From the NCBI RefSeq assembly GCF_020184175.1, contig NC_065530.1, positions 59,621,260 to 59,685,259 on the forward strand: 64,000 nucleotides of DNA, in the 5' to 3' direction. The position numbers and the translations under genes are program-made. The stretch is from Aphis gossypii. Its lineage: Eukaryota > Arthropoda > Insecta > Hemiptera > Aphididae. Below the pieces are notes generated by a model, which saw nothing but the letters and a program-made list of their open reading frames with translations, searched no databases and was not told the origin of the DNA. This document shows, in pieces, positions 51,301 through 61,679 of the stretch. Positions within the stretch are counted from its first letter, which is position 1. Each line of letters starts with the position of its first letter.

Positions 51301-54300
51301 CTTCTCGGCATTAGCTTTTGTATATACTTATTAGTTTTGTCATGACTTTCACTTCTCATTACATTTATGTTTATATTTACAAAAATTGATTAGTGTTAAA
51401 CTGTGTTCACTAGTTTGAAGTTTGAATTTAGATTATCTGGGTCGCAATACTTTGTATCAAAATTTTATCTATTGCAATTATTTTCGAGTCTTTTTAAGTT
51501 CTTGTAGACGCAATTTTACAGCGTCTTTTTATTTATGCTTCAGCTTGTAATTAAGTATTGATTGATGAAGACTTCAACAAAAACTGAGACAAGTAATTAC
51601 TATGCATAATTTTTAGTTTTGTAAAAACATTTTAGAAGATGGGATAATTTTAATTTCAAATTTATGGTATTACTGAGTTATGCTGAAACAAAAGATTTAA
51701 ATCAATTTTGTTGGGGAAAATAAGTTTTTAAAGTTTATTTTTGTATTTGAATATATTAATGGGATTTTAACTTTTTATTTAAAAAATTAATTACTTAATA
51801 TTTTAAAATAAAATTATTTTTTTAACTTTTTTGTTTCAGCATATGGGCCGTATGCTGCACCATACGGGACATATGGAGGTAAGACTGTTTTTCTTTTGAA
51901 ATTAAATTAAAATTTGTTTTTATAAAAACTAAATTAACACAATTCAAAAAATACAAATTGAAAAAAATAATATAAACTTTGTAGTTGCAATTGAAAACAG
52001 TTTACTTTGATTTAACTTCGGTTAAATTCATGTTTCTTCAACAATATTTCTTTTTAATATTGATCATAAGCTTTGGTATCATCTATATGTATATTTTATT
52101 TAATTTTAAGTTTACTTAGCTGTTGGTGATTTTTTAAAATGCCTTGAAAATATATATCAACATTTGGCATGATATTTTAATGATGAGTATTTATTAAGTC
52201 AGTTCTGCTACTGAAAGTAATTGAAGAGAATATACTTCTGAAAATATATATTTAATGCAATTGTTATTTTTATTGCAATTTAGTTTAAGTATTTACTTTA
52301 AGTTATTTCCGTTACTAAGTATGATTGCAGAAAATTGTTTTCTGAAAATTAAATTTTATTTGATGTATGTTTATTACGTTCTTAAAAAGCTAGGAAAGTT
52401 AACCAATATAACCAGTTAAAATTATTTACCTAGGTTAAGTTATAAATTTTTAGGAATATAATTTGGGTATATAGTTGAGTAACTTTTTTTTAAATTCATT
52501 TGATAGTCTTATACTCATAAACAATTTTCTCATTAAAATGAAAATGACGTGGTAGTATTATAATGTTCAATATTATTATTACCCAGTTAACTGACTGATC
52601 ATTCAGATGATCAGAATATTGTCTCCATATTTACACAACAATAACAAAAATTAAATGTTAGATATAATAATTGTAAGTAATACAAATAATACAATAATAC
52701 GCAATAATAATAATTTTTTACTAATAATTTAAATTTTATCAATATTCCTAAGTTATTATCTAACATTCTTTTTTTTTTTTTAACAAGTTACTGCTTAGCT
52801 TTATTTATTTAAGTAAATAATGTATTGATGATGAGTATTTATCAAGTCAGTTCTGCTACTGATTATAATTGAAGAAAACATATTCTGATTAAATACAATT
52901 TAATATAATTTTATTAGGTATTGAAATTTTGTAATGAAAAAGTGATGAGTATTTATTTAGTCAGTTCTGCTACTGAGTATATTTGAAGAAAATACATTTC
53001 TGATCAAATACAATTTAATATAATTTTATTTGGTATTGAAATTTCGTAATGACAAAAGTGATGAGTATTTATTTAGTCAGTTCTGCTACTGAGTATATTT
53101 GAAGAAAATACATTTCTGATCAAATACAATTTAATATAATTTTATTTGGTATTGAAATTTCGTAATGACAAAAGTGATGAGTATTTATTTAGTCAGTTCT
53201 GCTACTGAGTATATTTGAAGAAAATACATTTCTGATCAAATACAATTTAATATAATTTTATTTGGTATTGAAATTTCGTAATGACAAAAGTGATGAGTAT
53301 TTATTAAGTCAGTTCTGCTACTGAGTATAATTGAAGAAAATATATTTCTGATTAAATACAATTTAATATAATTTTATTAGGTATTGAAATTTTGTAATGA
53401 AAAAGTGATGAGTATTTATCAAGTCAGTTCTGCTACTGAGTATATTTGAAGAAAATACATTTCTGATCAAATACAATTTAATATAATTTTATTAGGTATT
53501 GAAATTTTGTAATGAAAAAGTGATGAGTATTTATCATGTCAGTTCTGCTACTGAATATTATTGAAGAGAATAAATTCCTGAAAATATACATGTGATTCAA
53601 TTGTTATTTAATATAAGTATTTATTAAGTCAGGTAGTTTTGGCTATCAAATATAATTGAGGAAAATCATTTTCTAAAATGATAGACTTTAGTAGATGTAT
53701 TTTTATTTATTCTTTAAGTAGATAACATATTAATGATGAGTATTTATTAAGTCAGTTCTGCTACTGAATATAGTTGAGGAATACAATTTTCTGAAATTTT
53801 AATTTTAAAATGATGTACAATTTTGGTATAAGGTTATTTAATAATATTTTTGTCCAAATTATATCAAGTAAATTATTGTCTATGTTTTAAGTGTTATTCA
53901 ATAATCAAGTATAAAAATTATATTTTCTCCATTGAAAATAATTGTTTAATAAATAATTAATGTACTATAGTTTTTGGCTTACAACATATTAACTTGATAC
54001 AATTATCTATGATTATTACTTTTGTAACTCCTAGTATTAATGATGAGTATTTCTTAAGTCAGTTCTGCTACTGAATATAATTGAAGAAGATCATTTTCTG
54101 AAATAGTAAATATCAATAGAAGTTTACTGTTATAATAGTATTAATAATGAGTAGGTATATAATAGGTAATAATTTAGTCAATTTTGCTACTGAAAGTATT
54201 GAAGATAATAATTAATCGTATTCTGAAATTTAATACTTGATAAAGTTTTATTATTTTGATAGTAGTTGTAAAATTTTAATTATTTAAAATAAAATGAAAA

Positions 54301-54996
54301 TTATCAGTTGATAAAATGGTTAAAGAATGCCTGTTAACCGGTTTCATTGTATTTACAATATAATATCATGATGCTGTATAATACATTTTTTAATTTAAAA
54401 TTTACCAAATCAGTTAACTCTATTATTAAAAATTCAAAATTATGTATCATTTATATTCAAAACTAAATTGTAAATCTCATTGTTGTATAAATAGTATAAT
54501 TAGAAGACAATTTTAACTGAAAATATTGTCAAAATAATTTTAATTATCAAAGTATTTAATTTATTTTTCATGTATTAATAATTGTTCACAGCATACCCTC
54601 CTCAAGGCTATGACTATTATGGAGGAGCAACATATCCAGGTTATGAAGCTGATTATTATGGTAGCTACGGCTATGCAGGATATGGTAAGATTGATAATAA
54701 TTAGTACCTGATTTTAATGTTAATAAAAAGAAAATAATAAATGTTTGTAACTTAACTATAATAATAATTATAACAGTTGAGTATTAATATACATTTTATT
54801 CAGATTATGGTTATGGATATGAAGCACCGCCAGCACCTGTCTCTGCTACAAGGGGTCGAGGTAATGATAAATGCAATTTAAACTAGGATTTATACTAAAA
54901 TGAGATTTTTATATTTTTTTTACAGCTGCATTTAATGGTGCTGGAAAAACAAGAGGAGCATCTCGAGGATCTGGTGCGAGACACGCTCCATATTAA
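45318..54996 (+). CDS. sqd: squid-like hnRNP (A/B/D type), paralogue 1, 296 aa, with PY-NLS tail
   Basis: RNA-binding protein of the squid/hnRNP A/B/D group, which act in splicing, export and mRNA localisation. Coding exons: 45318-45415, 49453-49493, 49808-49935, 50004-50282, 50346-50430, 51840-51878, 54592-54684, 54804-54860 and 54926-54996, all in phase (891 bases). After an acidic Gln/Asn-rich leader, RRM1 has RNP2 KLFVGGL (34-40) and RNP1 RGFAFIIF (74-81). RRM2 has RNP2 VFVGGL (115-120) and RNP1 KGYCFITY (154-161). The linker IDPKKAKAKQ is typical of the group. The tail is Gly/Tyr-rich with RG motifs and ends SRGSGARHAPY, which fits a transportin PY-NLS. The start is the only ATG before RRM1 in a GC-richer first exon followed by a 4-kb intron. 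Intron 6 hosts the snoRNA-like array, and a 27-base candidate microexon lies at 51224. A paralogue follows 3.5 kb downstream. Confidence 0.93.
45416..49452. other. intron 1 of sqd paralogue 1 (4 kb)
   Basis: Mostly AT-rich. A less AT-rich island at about 47520-47860 stands out and may be an old insertion, but no protein family was recognised in any frame. Confidence 0.5.
51224..51250 (+). other. candidate 27-nt in-frame cassette microexon of sqd paralogue 1
   Basis: Between exons 5 and 6, ATAATTTTCAG precedes and GTGAGT follows a 27-base segment. Both neighbouring exons join in phase 1, so inclusion adds nine residues (VEILIPEVK) without changing the frame. The peptide is unlike the Gly/Tyr-rich surroundings. 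It is predicted from splice sites only, and an inner GTAAAA could also serve as donor. Confidence 0.4.
52172..52247 (+). ncRNA. box C/D snoRNA-like copy 1
   Basis: Lies in intron 6 of sqd paralogue 1. C box ATGATGA (TGATGA at 52181), D' box CTGA at 52211 after a 24-nt spacer, C'-like TGAAGA 7 nt later, D box CTGA at 52238. The flanks can form a short terminal stem (ATATTT with AAATAT). The guide next to D' is GTCAGTTCTGCTA. It stands about 600 bp upstream of the tandem copies and has different flanks. Confidence 0.7.
52822..52896 (+). ncRNA. box C/D snoRNA-like copy 2 (first of tandem array)
   Basis: TGATGA at 52829, CTGA (D') at 52859, TGAAGA, then CTGA (D) at 52885. The 13-nt D' guide is identical to the other copies. 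GTATTGA before the C box and TTAAATAC after the D box allow an imperfect terminal stem. Confidence 0.7.
52936..53011 (+). ncRNA. box C/D snoRNA-like copy 3
   Basis: TGATGA at 52943, D box CTGA at 53000, with conserved D' and C' boxes and guide. The terminal stem is not directly adjacent; AAATTTTGTA upstream could pair with TACAATTT downstream across an internal loop. Confidence 0.68.
53052..53127 (+). ncRNA. box C/D snoRNA-like copy 4
   Basis: TGATGA at 53059, D box CTGA at 53116. Nearly identical to copies 3 and 5 over the whole unit of about 116 bp, so this is a recent tandem duplication. Confidence 0.68.
53168..53243 (+). ncRNA. box C/D snoRNA-like copy 5
   Basis: TGATGA at 53175, D box CTGA at 53232. 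Same boxes, spacing and D' guide, and essentially identical to copy 4. Confidence 0.68.
53284..53359 (+). ncRNA. box C/D snoRNA-like copy 6
   Basis: TGATGA at 53291, D box CTGA at 53348. The spacer upstream of the guide (TTATTAA) differs from copies 3-5, while the 13-nt guide itself is unchanged. Confidence 0.68.
53399..53474 (+). ncRNA. box C/D snoRNA-like copy 7
   Basis: TGATGA at 53406, D box CTGA at 53463. The spacer reads TTATCAA, as in copy 2, and the guide is unchanged. Confidence 0.68.
53514..53589 (+). ncRNA. box C/D snoRNA-like copy 8 (last of tandem array)
   Basis: TGATGA at 53521, CTGA (D') at 53551, TGAAGA, D box CTGA at 53578. The second guide region is diverged (GAATAAATTC), but the D' guide is intact. 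Confidence 0.68.
53608..53690 (+). pseudogene. decayed snoRNA-like copy 9
   Basis: Shares GTATTTATTAAGTCAG with the array, but the C box is changed to TATAAG, D' to ATCA and the D box to CTAA. All three protein-binding boxes are lost, so it is probably a dead copy. Confidence 0.55.
53727..53802 (+). ncRNA. box C/D snoRNA-like copy 10
   Basis: TGATGA at 53734, CTGA (D') at 53764 after 24 nt, TGAGGA as C' box, D box CTGA at 53791. It lies outside the 116-bp tandem block with unrelated flanks, yet the D' guide is identical. Confidence 0.65.
54034..54109 (+). ncRNA. box C/D snoRNA-like copy 11
   Basis: TGATGA at 54041, CTGA (D') at 54071, TGAAGA, D box CTGA at 54098. AGTATT and AATAGT flank the boxes and can partly pair. 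The guide is intact; the spacer has one C substitution. Confidence 0.65.
54138..54234 (+). ncRNA. diverged snoRNA-like copy 12, possibly non-functional
   Basis: A C-like TAATGA at 54145, a longer spacer, then GTCAATTTTGCTA-CTGA (D' at 54190), TGAAGA, and D box CTGA at 54223. The guide has two changes from the invariant form. It could be a decayed copy or one with altered targeting. Confidence 0.35.
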
Positions 54997-55191
54997 ATTT
55001 TAAATATTATTTCTCCCTATTTTTGTGTGTGTTTGTATGTGCGAGTGTTTACACTTTAAAATGAAATAATTTTTTTTATATATAAACAAATCATTTTTCT
55101 TGATGACAATAATGACTTGTGAAAATAGTAGAACTCCTCCCTTCCCTATTTAGTGGTATATGTTTTAAGCATATAATCAATGAAATGTACA

Positions 55192-55197
55192 AATAAA
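55192..55197 (+). terminator. sqd paralogue 1 polyadenylation signal
   Basis: AATAAA about 195 bases after the stop codon. Other signals occur further downstream, so alternative ends are possible. Confidence 0.45.
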
Positions 55198-55691
55198 AAA
55201 TCTAAAATTAATATTATTTTAATTAAGCACAAACCATACGGTAAATTTAAATAAATTTACTTTTTTTTACTTTTTAGGTTAGTATGTATTTTTATTTCCA
55301 TTAAATAAAAATTAATTAGACATTTTTAAAGACTTGCACTCCTTGTGCATTTATTATTATACTAGTTAATTTGGTTTAATTGTGTGATTTTTATATGATA
55401 ATTTAATATGTTTGAATTTTTTTTGTATAATATTAAATATATATCATATAATAAAATATTTTAGGGCCTTTGCAATAGATTTCTGATATATTGGACAAAT
55501 GAAAAATTATTGTTGCATTGAAAAAAAAATGTATTATTTATATAAATTAGAAAACAATAAACTTGAATCCATGCAATATTTTCTTTAATAAATGAATCAC
55601 AATATGTATTGACCTACAAAATTATATGATTGGTTTTGTTAATCTTATTTTAATTTTGATAATTGCTATCTTACATGGGTACATTTGGAAA

Positions 55692-56745
55692 ATTTGCGCC
55701 CAGTGGCAACATATTTTTGCCGCCCCTACCCCCTCTAATATAAAAAATAAAAAAATAATTGTATAGCTATGCAAATCAATTAGAAATTATTCAAATTATT
55801 TTTTTTATGTCATTTTCAATATTTAGGATTTTCAATAGATTTAATCTTTCCTCTTTTATATTTGATTGTAAATATAATTTTACACCTTTTAGAGTTGAAA
55901 AAGACCATTCAATATTTGGTTGATACCTAAAATTATGAAATTTAAATTACAAATATACTAGTTGTATAGTGTTCAAACGAGCATAGCTGTTTTCGACCAA
56001 AATTAAAATACTCTTTCCTTTTTGGAAAAATTTATATGGTATATGTAAACAAATAAAATAATTGCTGCTGTACAATTTTATATAAGTTGCATAAATGTCG
56101 CAAAATATTATAAAGATCATATTTTTTAAAACATAAGAATATTAATATATTAGCATTATTTTTATGTTAATATGCCACAATATCATATAAAAAATTTAAA
56201 AAATAGTTTAAAATTTAATTTTAGGTTTTTAATTATTGGTTTACAATTGCATCTGGGGAATTATTATTTGTAAAACTACAGTTATTTATAAAACAATATT
56301 AATAATACACACAATAAATGCAAGTCAAATTCAAATTTCTTGGTACTATTCATTACAAAAATATTTACAATAATAATATCTTGTATCATTTGACAAAATT
56401 GCCTGTTATTATTATTATATTTAATATACATATTGTGACATTAATATAAAAATAATGTTGGTATAGTCTTAAATCTTAAATAATTTTTTATATTTTATTT
56501 TATAATATTTCATGCAACTGAGATTATTTTTTAAAAATTACATAATTATTTAATTGCCATGATGTTGCAAAAATTTTTGTTTTGGTCATAAAGGGAATCA
56601 GCCTTTTTTAAATTCGGTCGAAAACTGTCTCGTCCTTTTAGATATTATTCATTATTATTATTTTTTAATAAATATGTACAAAAACTACCGTCCTTGTAAA
56701 TCTGCTGCCGGGGGCAATTGCCCTCTTAAGTGCGCCACTGACCAA
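55692..56745 (-). pseudogene. hAT transposase remnant inside a decayed element
   Basis: On the minus strand around 55790-55930 a frame reads WSFSTLKGVKLYLQSNIKEE followed by RLNLLKIL. This matches the C-terminal dimerisation region of hAT transposases (STLK...LRS..ERL). The unit is bounded by CAGTGGC near 55696 and the inverted GCCACTG near 56740. The rest of the frame is lost, so it is a dead copy just downstream of sqd paralogue 1. Confidence 0.6.
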
Positions 56746-57674
56746 GATATTATTCAGAACTAGATACAACAAGGTTGTAGGGGTTTGACCACGTACCGTG
56801 GTACAACAGGCGGTTATCCTGTCATTCCTGGTGATATTTTCTTGTTAGCATTCTGCATTACTAGCTCCGTCTTAGTGAATACTTTTGGAACTAGATCATC
56901 ACATCTATATTCTATACTGAGTGCGCCGAAAGAGCACAATTCGGGCCGCGCATCCTGCTATTGAAACCGGTTTCTCACGGCAGAGTGACTTGGGGATGTG
57001 CAGAAAATCCGATTTTGGTCGCCGCCGATTTCCGCTCTCATGGCGTACGCAGTATAGTTTCATAAGTATCCACTAAAACTGTGCTAGTAATGCTAAAAGG
57101 AAAATATCCTCCGAGCTCATTTCAAATACATTTCGTAACCACAGTTCACAATATTCGTCTCGTGTCCAGTCGGCAGTCCTGTTGGCCTGTACCACGACTA
57201 TCTAATCGTATACAGAGTCTAAAATATCGATTGGGAATACTAGCAATTGATGTCTAATGAACGAGAGGGAATTACAAGTAGCGATTCTGTGCGGAAAAAT
57301 TAAGTTGGTATGTATAATTATGCTATCGTTTTTTTTTGTACCCACTAATTTTAAATGGCTAGTAACGATTTTAGTTCAATAAAACACATTTTAAAAAGAT
57401 TGGTAACACTGAATTGAGAAAAGAATTTGGTTATGGCCGTCATTGAGTATTGCTGTCTGTTGATTACGTACTACTTTTTTAGTTTTTATGCACCTATGAT
57501 TTGTAGACTATTCAAACTAATCGTATTTTATTCCTAAAAGCCATGACTGTTGGTTTGGTTTAAATTTCAGATCAATATAAGAAATCTAGGAAAGAGAACT
57601 TAGGAATTTTTTTCTATACATTTGTTTCTGGAGTTTTATTAGTAAAAAACCGACGAGTATTTTATTAAAACAAG
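56746..57674. other. GC-richer unassigned segment between the sqd paralogues
   Basis: From about 56770 to 57330 base composition is well above the local background, with words such as CGTACCGTGGTAC and GGTCGCCGCCGATT. No long open frame or RNA gene was recognised. It could be an old transposon or regulatory DNA. Confidence 0.4.
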
Positions 57675-58086
57675 AGGTTTGTTTCAAGTGTTCCAACACT
57701 TGGTCAAACTATCATAGAACTGTCAGGAACATGCGCAGTAGAATTTTTTCGTTCCAACTCACCTGAAATGCAAACTCAAACTATCAGATAGTTGTTCCAA
57801 CACGTTATTAGACCAGTTTTATGATTGGTTATTGACGGTCAAAATGATCCGGTGATTCTAACCGGACTGGAAGTCTGAGAGACTGTTAGCGTTATCATAC
57901 ATTTATCTATTATATTTTGCAATTGTGAACAGCACGATTTAAGATTATCTTTAATCGTGATGGACGGTCAGAAACGTGTTCCGACAGTGGTCAAAATCCA
58001 CGATCAGTCCACATTAAAGCATGCGCTATAAATCAATCATGGATCAAGTTAACAACTAATCCAAAATTCCGTGTTGGAACAAACCT
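57675..58086. mobile_element. miniature inverted-repeat element upstream of sqd paralogue 2
   Basis: The left end AGGTTTGTT (with a small insertion before CCAACAC) and the right end, the inverse of AGGTTTGTTCCAACACGG, are terminal inverted repeats about 412 bp apart. A further GTTGTTCCAACACG lies inside. It sits about 430 bp upstream of the paralogue 2 start codon and may contribute to its promoter region. Confidence 0.5.
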
Positions 58087-58511
58087 AATGTTATACTTAT
58101 ACAGTTATACTACTAGGTAACCTAGCGCTATGTGTGTTTTTATTTGAATATTCCAAATTAAGAATTAAATTGCCGCCAATTATATTTATCAAAGAGGTTG
58201 CACTTTTGTTTACCACGGTAACAACGTGTTGCTGACTAATCGGTATCGTGGTTCGCCGGTGTGCGCCGCTACTGCTGCGGATATTCCAGCGGCCATTTTT
58301 TTTGTTTACGAGACGCTATCTCAACCCATGTCTCTAGCGTCTTCTCAGTTCTCATCCTTCAACTCCGTTCTCGTTCCTATTTTTAGACGCGTACATTTTT
58401 ACTTAAAAAATTATTTTGTATTATTATATAGTGTCGTTTCATCGTTTAGCAAATATTTAGGCGTGTTAGTATTAATATTTTTTGTAAGCGAACGTATCGC
58501 ACGCATCAGGA

Positions 58512-61500
58512 ATGGCCGACAATCAGCAACAAAACGGCTCGCAACAGTTTGAAAACGCCGCCGACGCGCAGCAGCAACAACAACACCTAAATGGCACCTC
58601 TGAAAATTCCACAACAAACAATGATTCTGGACAATTTGAATGCGTCCGGGACGATGACAGGTTAGATGAAATTGCCGTTTGAATAGGTCCCTTTAATTTT
58701 AAAAGAAAACATTCAGCGTGTGCGGTCCGCCGCCAACGCGGAACCGTCGGGTACAATGTTCTATCGATATGTTTTCCCAGTTTGTCTGATAATTGTTCAC
58801 ATTCCATCATTTTTCTACGGTTCTTTCTTCTGGGTTTTGATCTTGACTCTGTTCTTCGGGAATTTGGAAAGCAAATATTATTAGGTTAGGATTCGAAATG
58901 CGCTACTGAGTTTACCGTTTCAACATGTCCCGTCAGTTTTTATTAAATTACAAACTAATTCTATTGTTTCTTCATTGCTCCAACGTTATTTTGTATCGCG
59001 TTAATTATTTTGAACGTTTTTAAAATTAACACTTATATGTTACAGAAAAATATTCGTTGGAGGGCTCAAAGGAGAAACTACCGAAAGTAAGTTTTTATAA
59101 ACACTTGTTGGTAGTTTCCAAAAATCATAACCGATTATTTTTTTTGTATGTTTTAGAAGATTTAAGTGAACACTTTGGTCAATTTGGTGAAATTGAAAAT
59201 ATTAATGTCAAAGTAGATGCTGCCACTGGTCGAGCGAGAGGGTTCGCTTTTATAGTATACAAGACAATGGAAGGCCTAGACAATGTTAGTATACTGTTTT
59301 GTTTTATTATTTTAGTTCTTATATTTTAACATACATTTTGGGATACATGCTTGTAATATACTTGGCCAATAAATTAGATGATGTCATTTATTAAGGGGCT
59401 TTGTAGGCAATTTTATGTTCAGTATGTACTTGTGTAGAGAGTACATATTTTAATATTAATGTGTGAATAGTATTCACTTACATGTAAGTTGGCATTTATT
59501 CATCTTTTGTTTTGTGCATGATCAAAATATTTACATACTTTTCACACAGCAAACATATAGATGAAGTAATAGTTCAATGTGATAAAGACTCAAAAAATAC
59601 ATGCATCATGATTCACATTCTAATGAGTTTTTTTTAACAATTTTACTATTACTTTATCCAAAGAAATTAATAAGAAAAATATGTTTTTTTTATTGCAAAA
59701 ATATAGGAAATAATTTCAATCTTGTTAAATTTTATCTATTATTGATAATTTTTATCAGTAAATTTAGTTGATTGTTTTTTCTTAACTTAAAATTATATTT
59801 CTATATTATCCAACTATTTGTTTGATTGTCAATTAATTCAACTTCCTTAAACACATTAAGTAAGTACAAGGTCTTTATACAGACTTTATATACTGTTATA
59901 AGTTAACAATTGTTTGTTATCAAAATGTTTAAATAGTGATGTAATCAATAAAATTCTACAATGTCAGTTAACTATGAATCAATATTACAAAAATATTAAT
60001 ACTTGAAATTGATATTATACATCATTGTTTTATAATACAATGAGTATTAATATTTTTAATTATATTAGTTATAAATGAAAAGTTAAAACCCTTAATCTAA
60101 TATAAATTATGTAGGTAATATTCTAATTTTAGTTTCTTTTAAAGTAGTTTTGATAATGAATTATATTAATTATATTTAAATTTGTTATTACAATGATATA
60201 CAGGTAGCAAGTGTATTTTAACTTTGTATATGTTATAAATAATTTTTGATAATACTATTTTTTTTTATAAAGGCCTTGGCGTGCACTAATCATGTAATCA
60301 ATGACAAGAAAATTGACCCCAAAAAAGCTAAAGCACGACATGTTAAATTATTTGTTGGAGGATTGTCTCCTGAATTAACTGATGATGACATCAAAGATTA
60401 TTTCAAACGTTATGCACCTCTAGTAAATGCAGAGATGCCATTTGATAAAGTTAAAAACCAACGAAAAGGTTTTTGCTTTGTTACGTTTGATTGCATGCAG
60501 GCAGTTACTGAAATATTAAAAACGCCAAAACATGTGATTAATGGCAAACAAGTAATTAATTTATACATACAGTTCTCAGACAATTTTTATACCTTATAAA
60601 TATGTATTAGGTTGATGTAAAAAAAGCAGCTTTAAAAGTAGAGCCTTATGGAATGATGCCTGGTGCTTCAGGACCTATGAGAGGTATGCGAGGGAATGTT
60701 AGGGGTCGAGGAGGTAGAGGAGGTAATTATACATTATTATTTATTGCTTTATACTATTAATTTGTATATAATAATATTTTATTGTTATATTACACTTAAT
60801 ATTTTTAACAGGTTTTCTACCTCAATCTGGATACGCCCCCGGTGCTCCTGGTTACGGCTATGGAGGTAAATGTATTTTCTGTCAACAGTATACAGTAGAA
60901 ATCAATTATAACGGCACTATTAATTAAGTTGCTACTGATCAAATGTCCCTTTATATTTTTCTAACATTAACTTGTGCAATATGTCTTCATAAAGCAAGAA
61001 TTACTAAAATGATGTTATCGGGGGCGATCCACTAGGTCAGATTATAACACCGGTTATAACAAATTTTCCCAGTCAATTGAAAGTCATTATAGCCACTTTC
61101 TACTGTTATTACAAAATACAAATATAAAAATCAATCAATTATTTTTTAATTTATGTTCATTCTTTCAGGATATGATTATTATAATCAATATACAGGATAC
61201 AGTCCTGATTACAGTTATAGTTATGGTTATCCAAGTTATGGTGCTGGTGCTGGAGCAGGTTAGTATTATTATTTTTATTATTTAATTATGTATTTTATAA
61301 TTATTTGTTTTAGATTACCAGTATGGAGGCTATGAACCACCTGCACCACGTGGTGTCCATGGAAATCGTGGAGGAAAAGGTAAACCCTAAATATTGATTG
61401 CATTCCAAAATAATTGAACATAGTGTAAAATAAAAGTATTATATTTCCTTTTTGAATTAATAATTTTATTTTGACATTTGTTTTGTTATTTTTATTATTA

Positions 61501-61679
61501 GTAATTCTTATTTTACAATTATCCACTCCCTGTATTTATTTCATTTAAATACAATTTATTTTATTTATTTAATAAGAGTTATTTTTTGAATAATTTAGCT
61601 ATTATATTTTTAATACTATAAATACATATTAATGTTTACAGGGAGTGGGGAATTACTTGGGATGACTTCAAAAACATGA
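58512..61679 (+). CDS. sqd: squid-like hnRNP (A/B/D type), paralogue 2, 318 aa
   Basis: Second member of the tandem pair. Coding exons: 58512-58660, 59046-59086, 59157-59284, 60273-60551, 60611-60722, 60812-60865, 61169-61258, 61314-61379 and 61642-61679, all in phase (957 bases). Exons 2-4 are 41, 128 and 279 bases, the same as paralogue 1, showing descent by duplication. The Gln-rich leader is followed by RRM1 (RNP2 KIFVGGL 51-57, RNP1 RGFAFIVY 91-98), the linker IDPKKAKAR, and RRM2 (RNP2 LFVGGL 132-137, RNP1 KGFCFVTF 171-178). The tail is rich in RGG, Gly and Tyr. It ends GSGELLGMTSKT and has no PY-NLS, unlike its neighbour. Other terminal exons are possible: intron retention after exon 8 would end the protein after GGKGKP, and a candidate last exon lies near 62389. 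The start ATG sits in a GC-richer segment. Confidence 0.92.

Larger units (their letters stand above)
52829..53590 (+). repeat. tandem repeat, about 116 bp x 7, carrying the snoRNA-like units
   Basis: Successive TGATGA boxes start at 52829, 52943, 53059, 53175, 53291, 53406 and 53521, a period of 114-116 bp. Copies 3-5 are nearly identical over the whole unit, including the linker TTTGGTATTGAAATTTCGTA. The most recent duplications are therefore in the middle of the array. Confidence 0.85.

Noticed and set aside
52829..53590. CRISPR-like array (regular repeats with spacers)
   Set aside because: The period is about 116 bp, the spacers are near-identical, it lies in an animal intron, and the repeats carry box C/D motifs. 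It is a tandem duplication.
58226..58552. 108-codon plus-strand open frame
   Set aside because: It overlaps the 5' UTR and, in another frame, exon 1 of sqd paralogue 2. The translation resembles no known protein.
61015..61130. Possible H/ACA snoRNA or small element in sqd paralogue 2 intron 6
   Set aside because: GGTTATAAC-type inverted words are present, but no convincing double hairpin with ANANNA and ACA boxes could be drawn.
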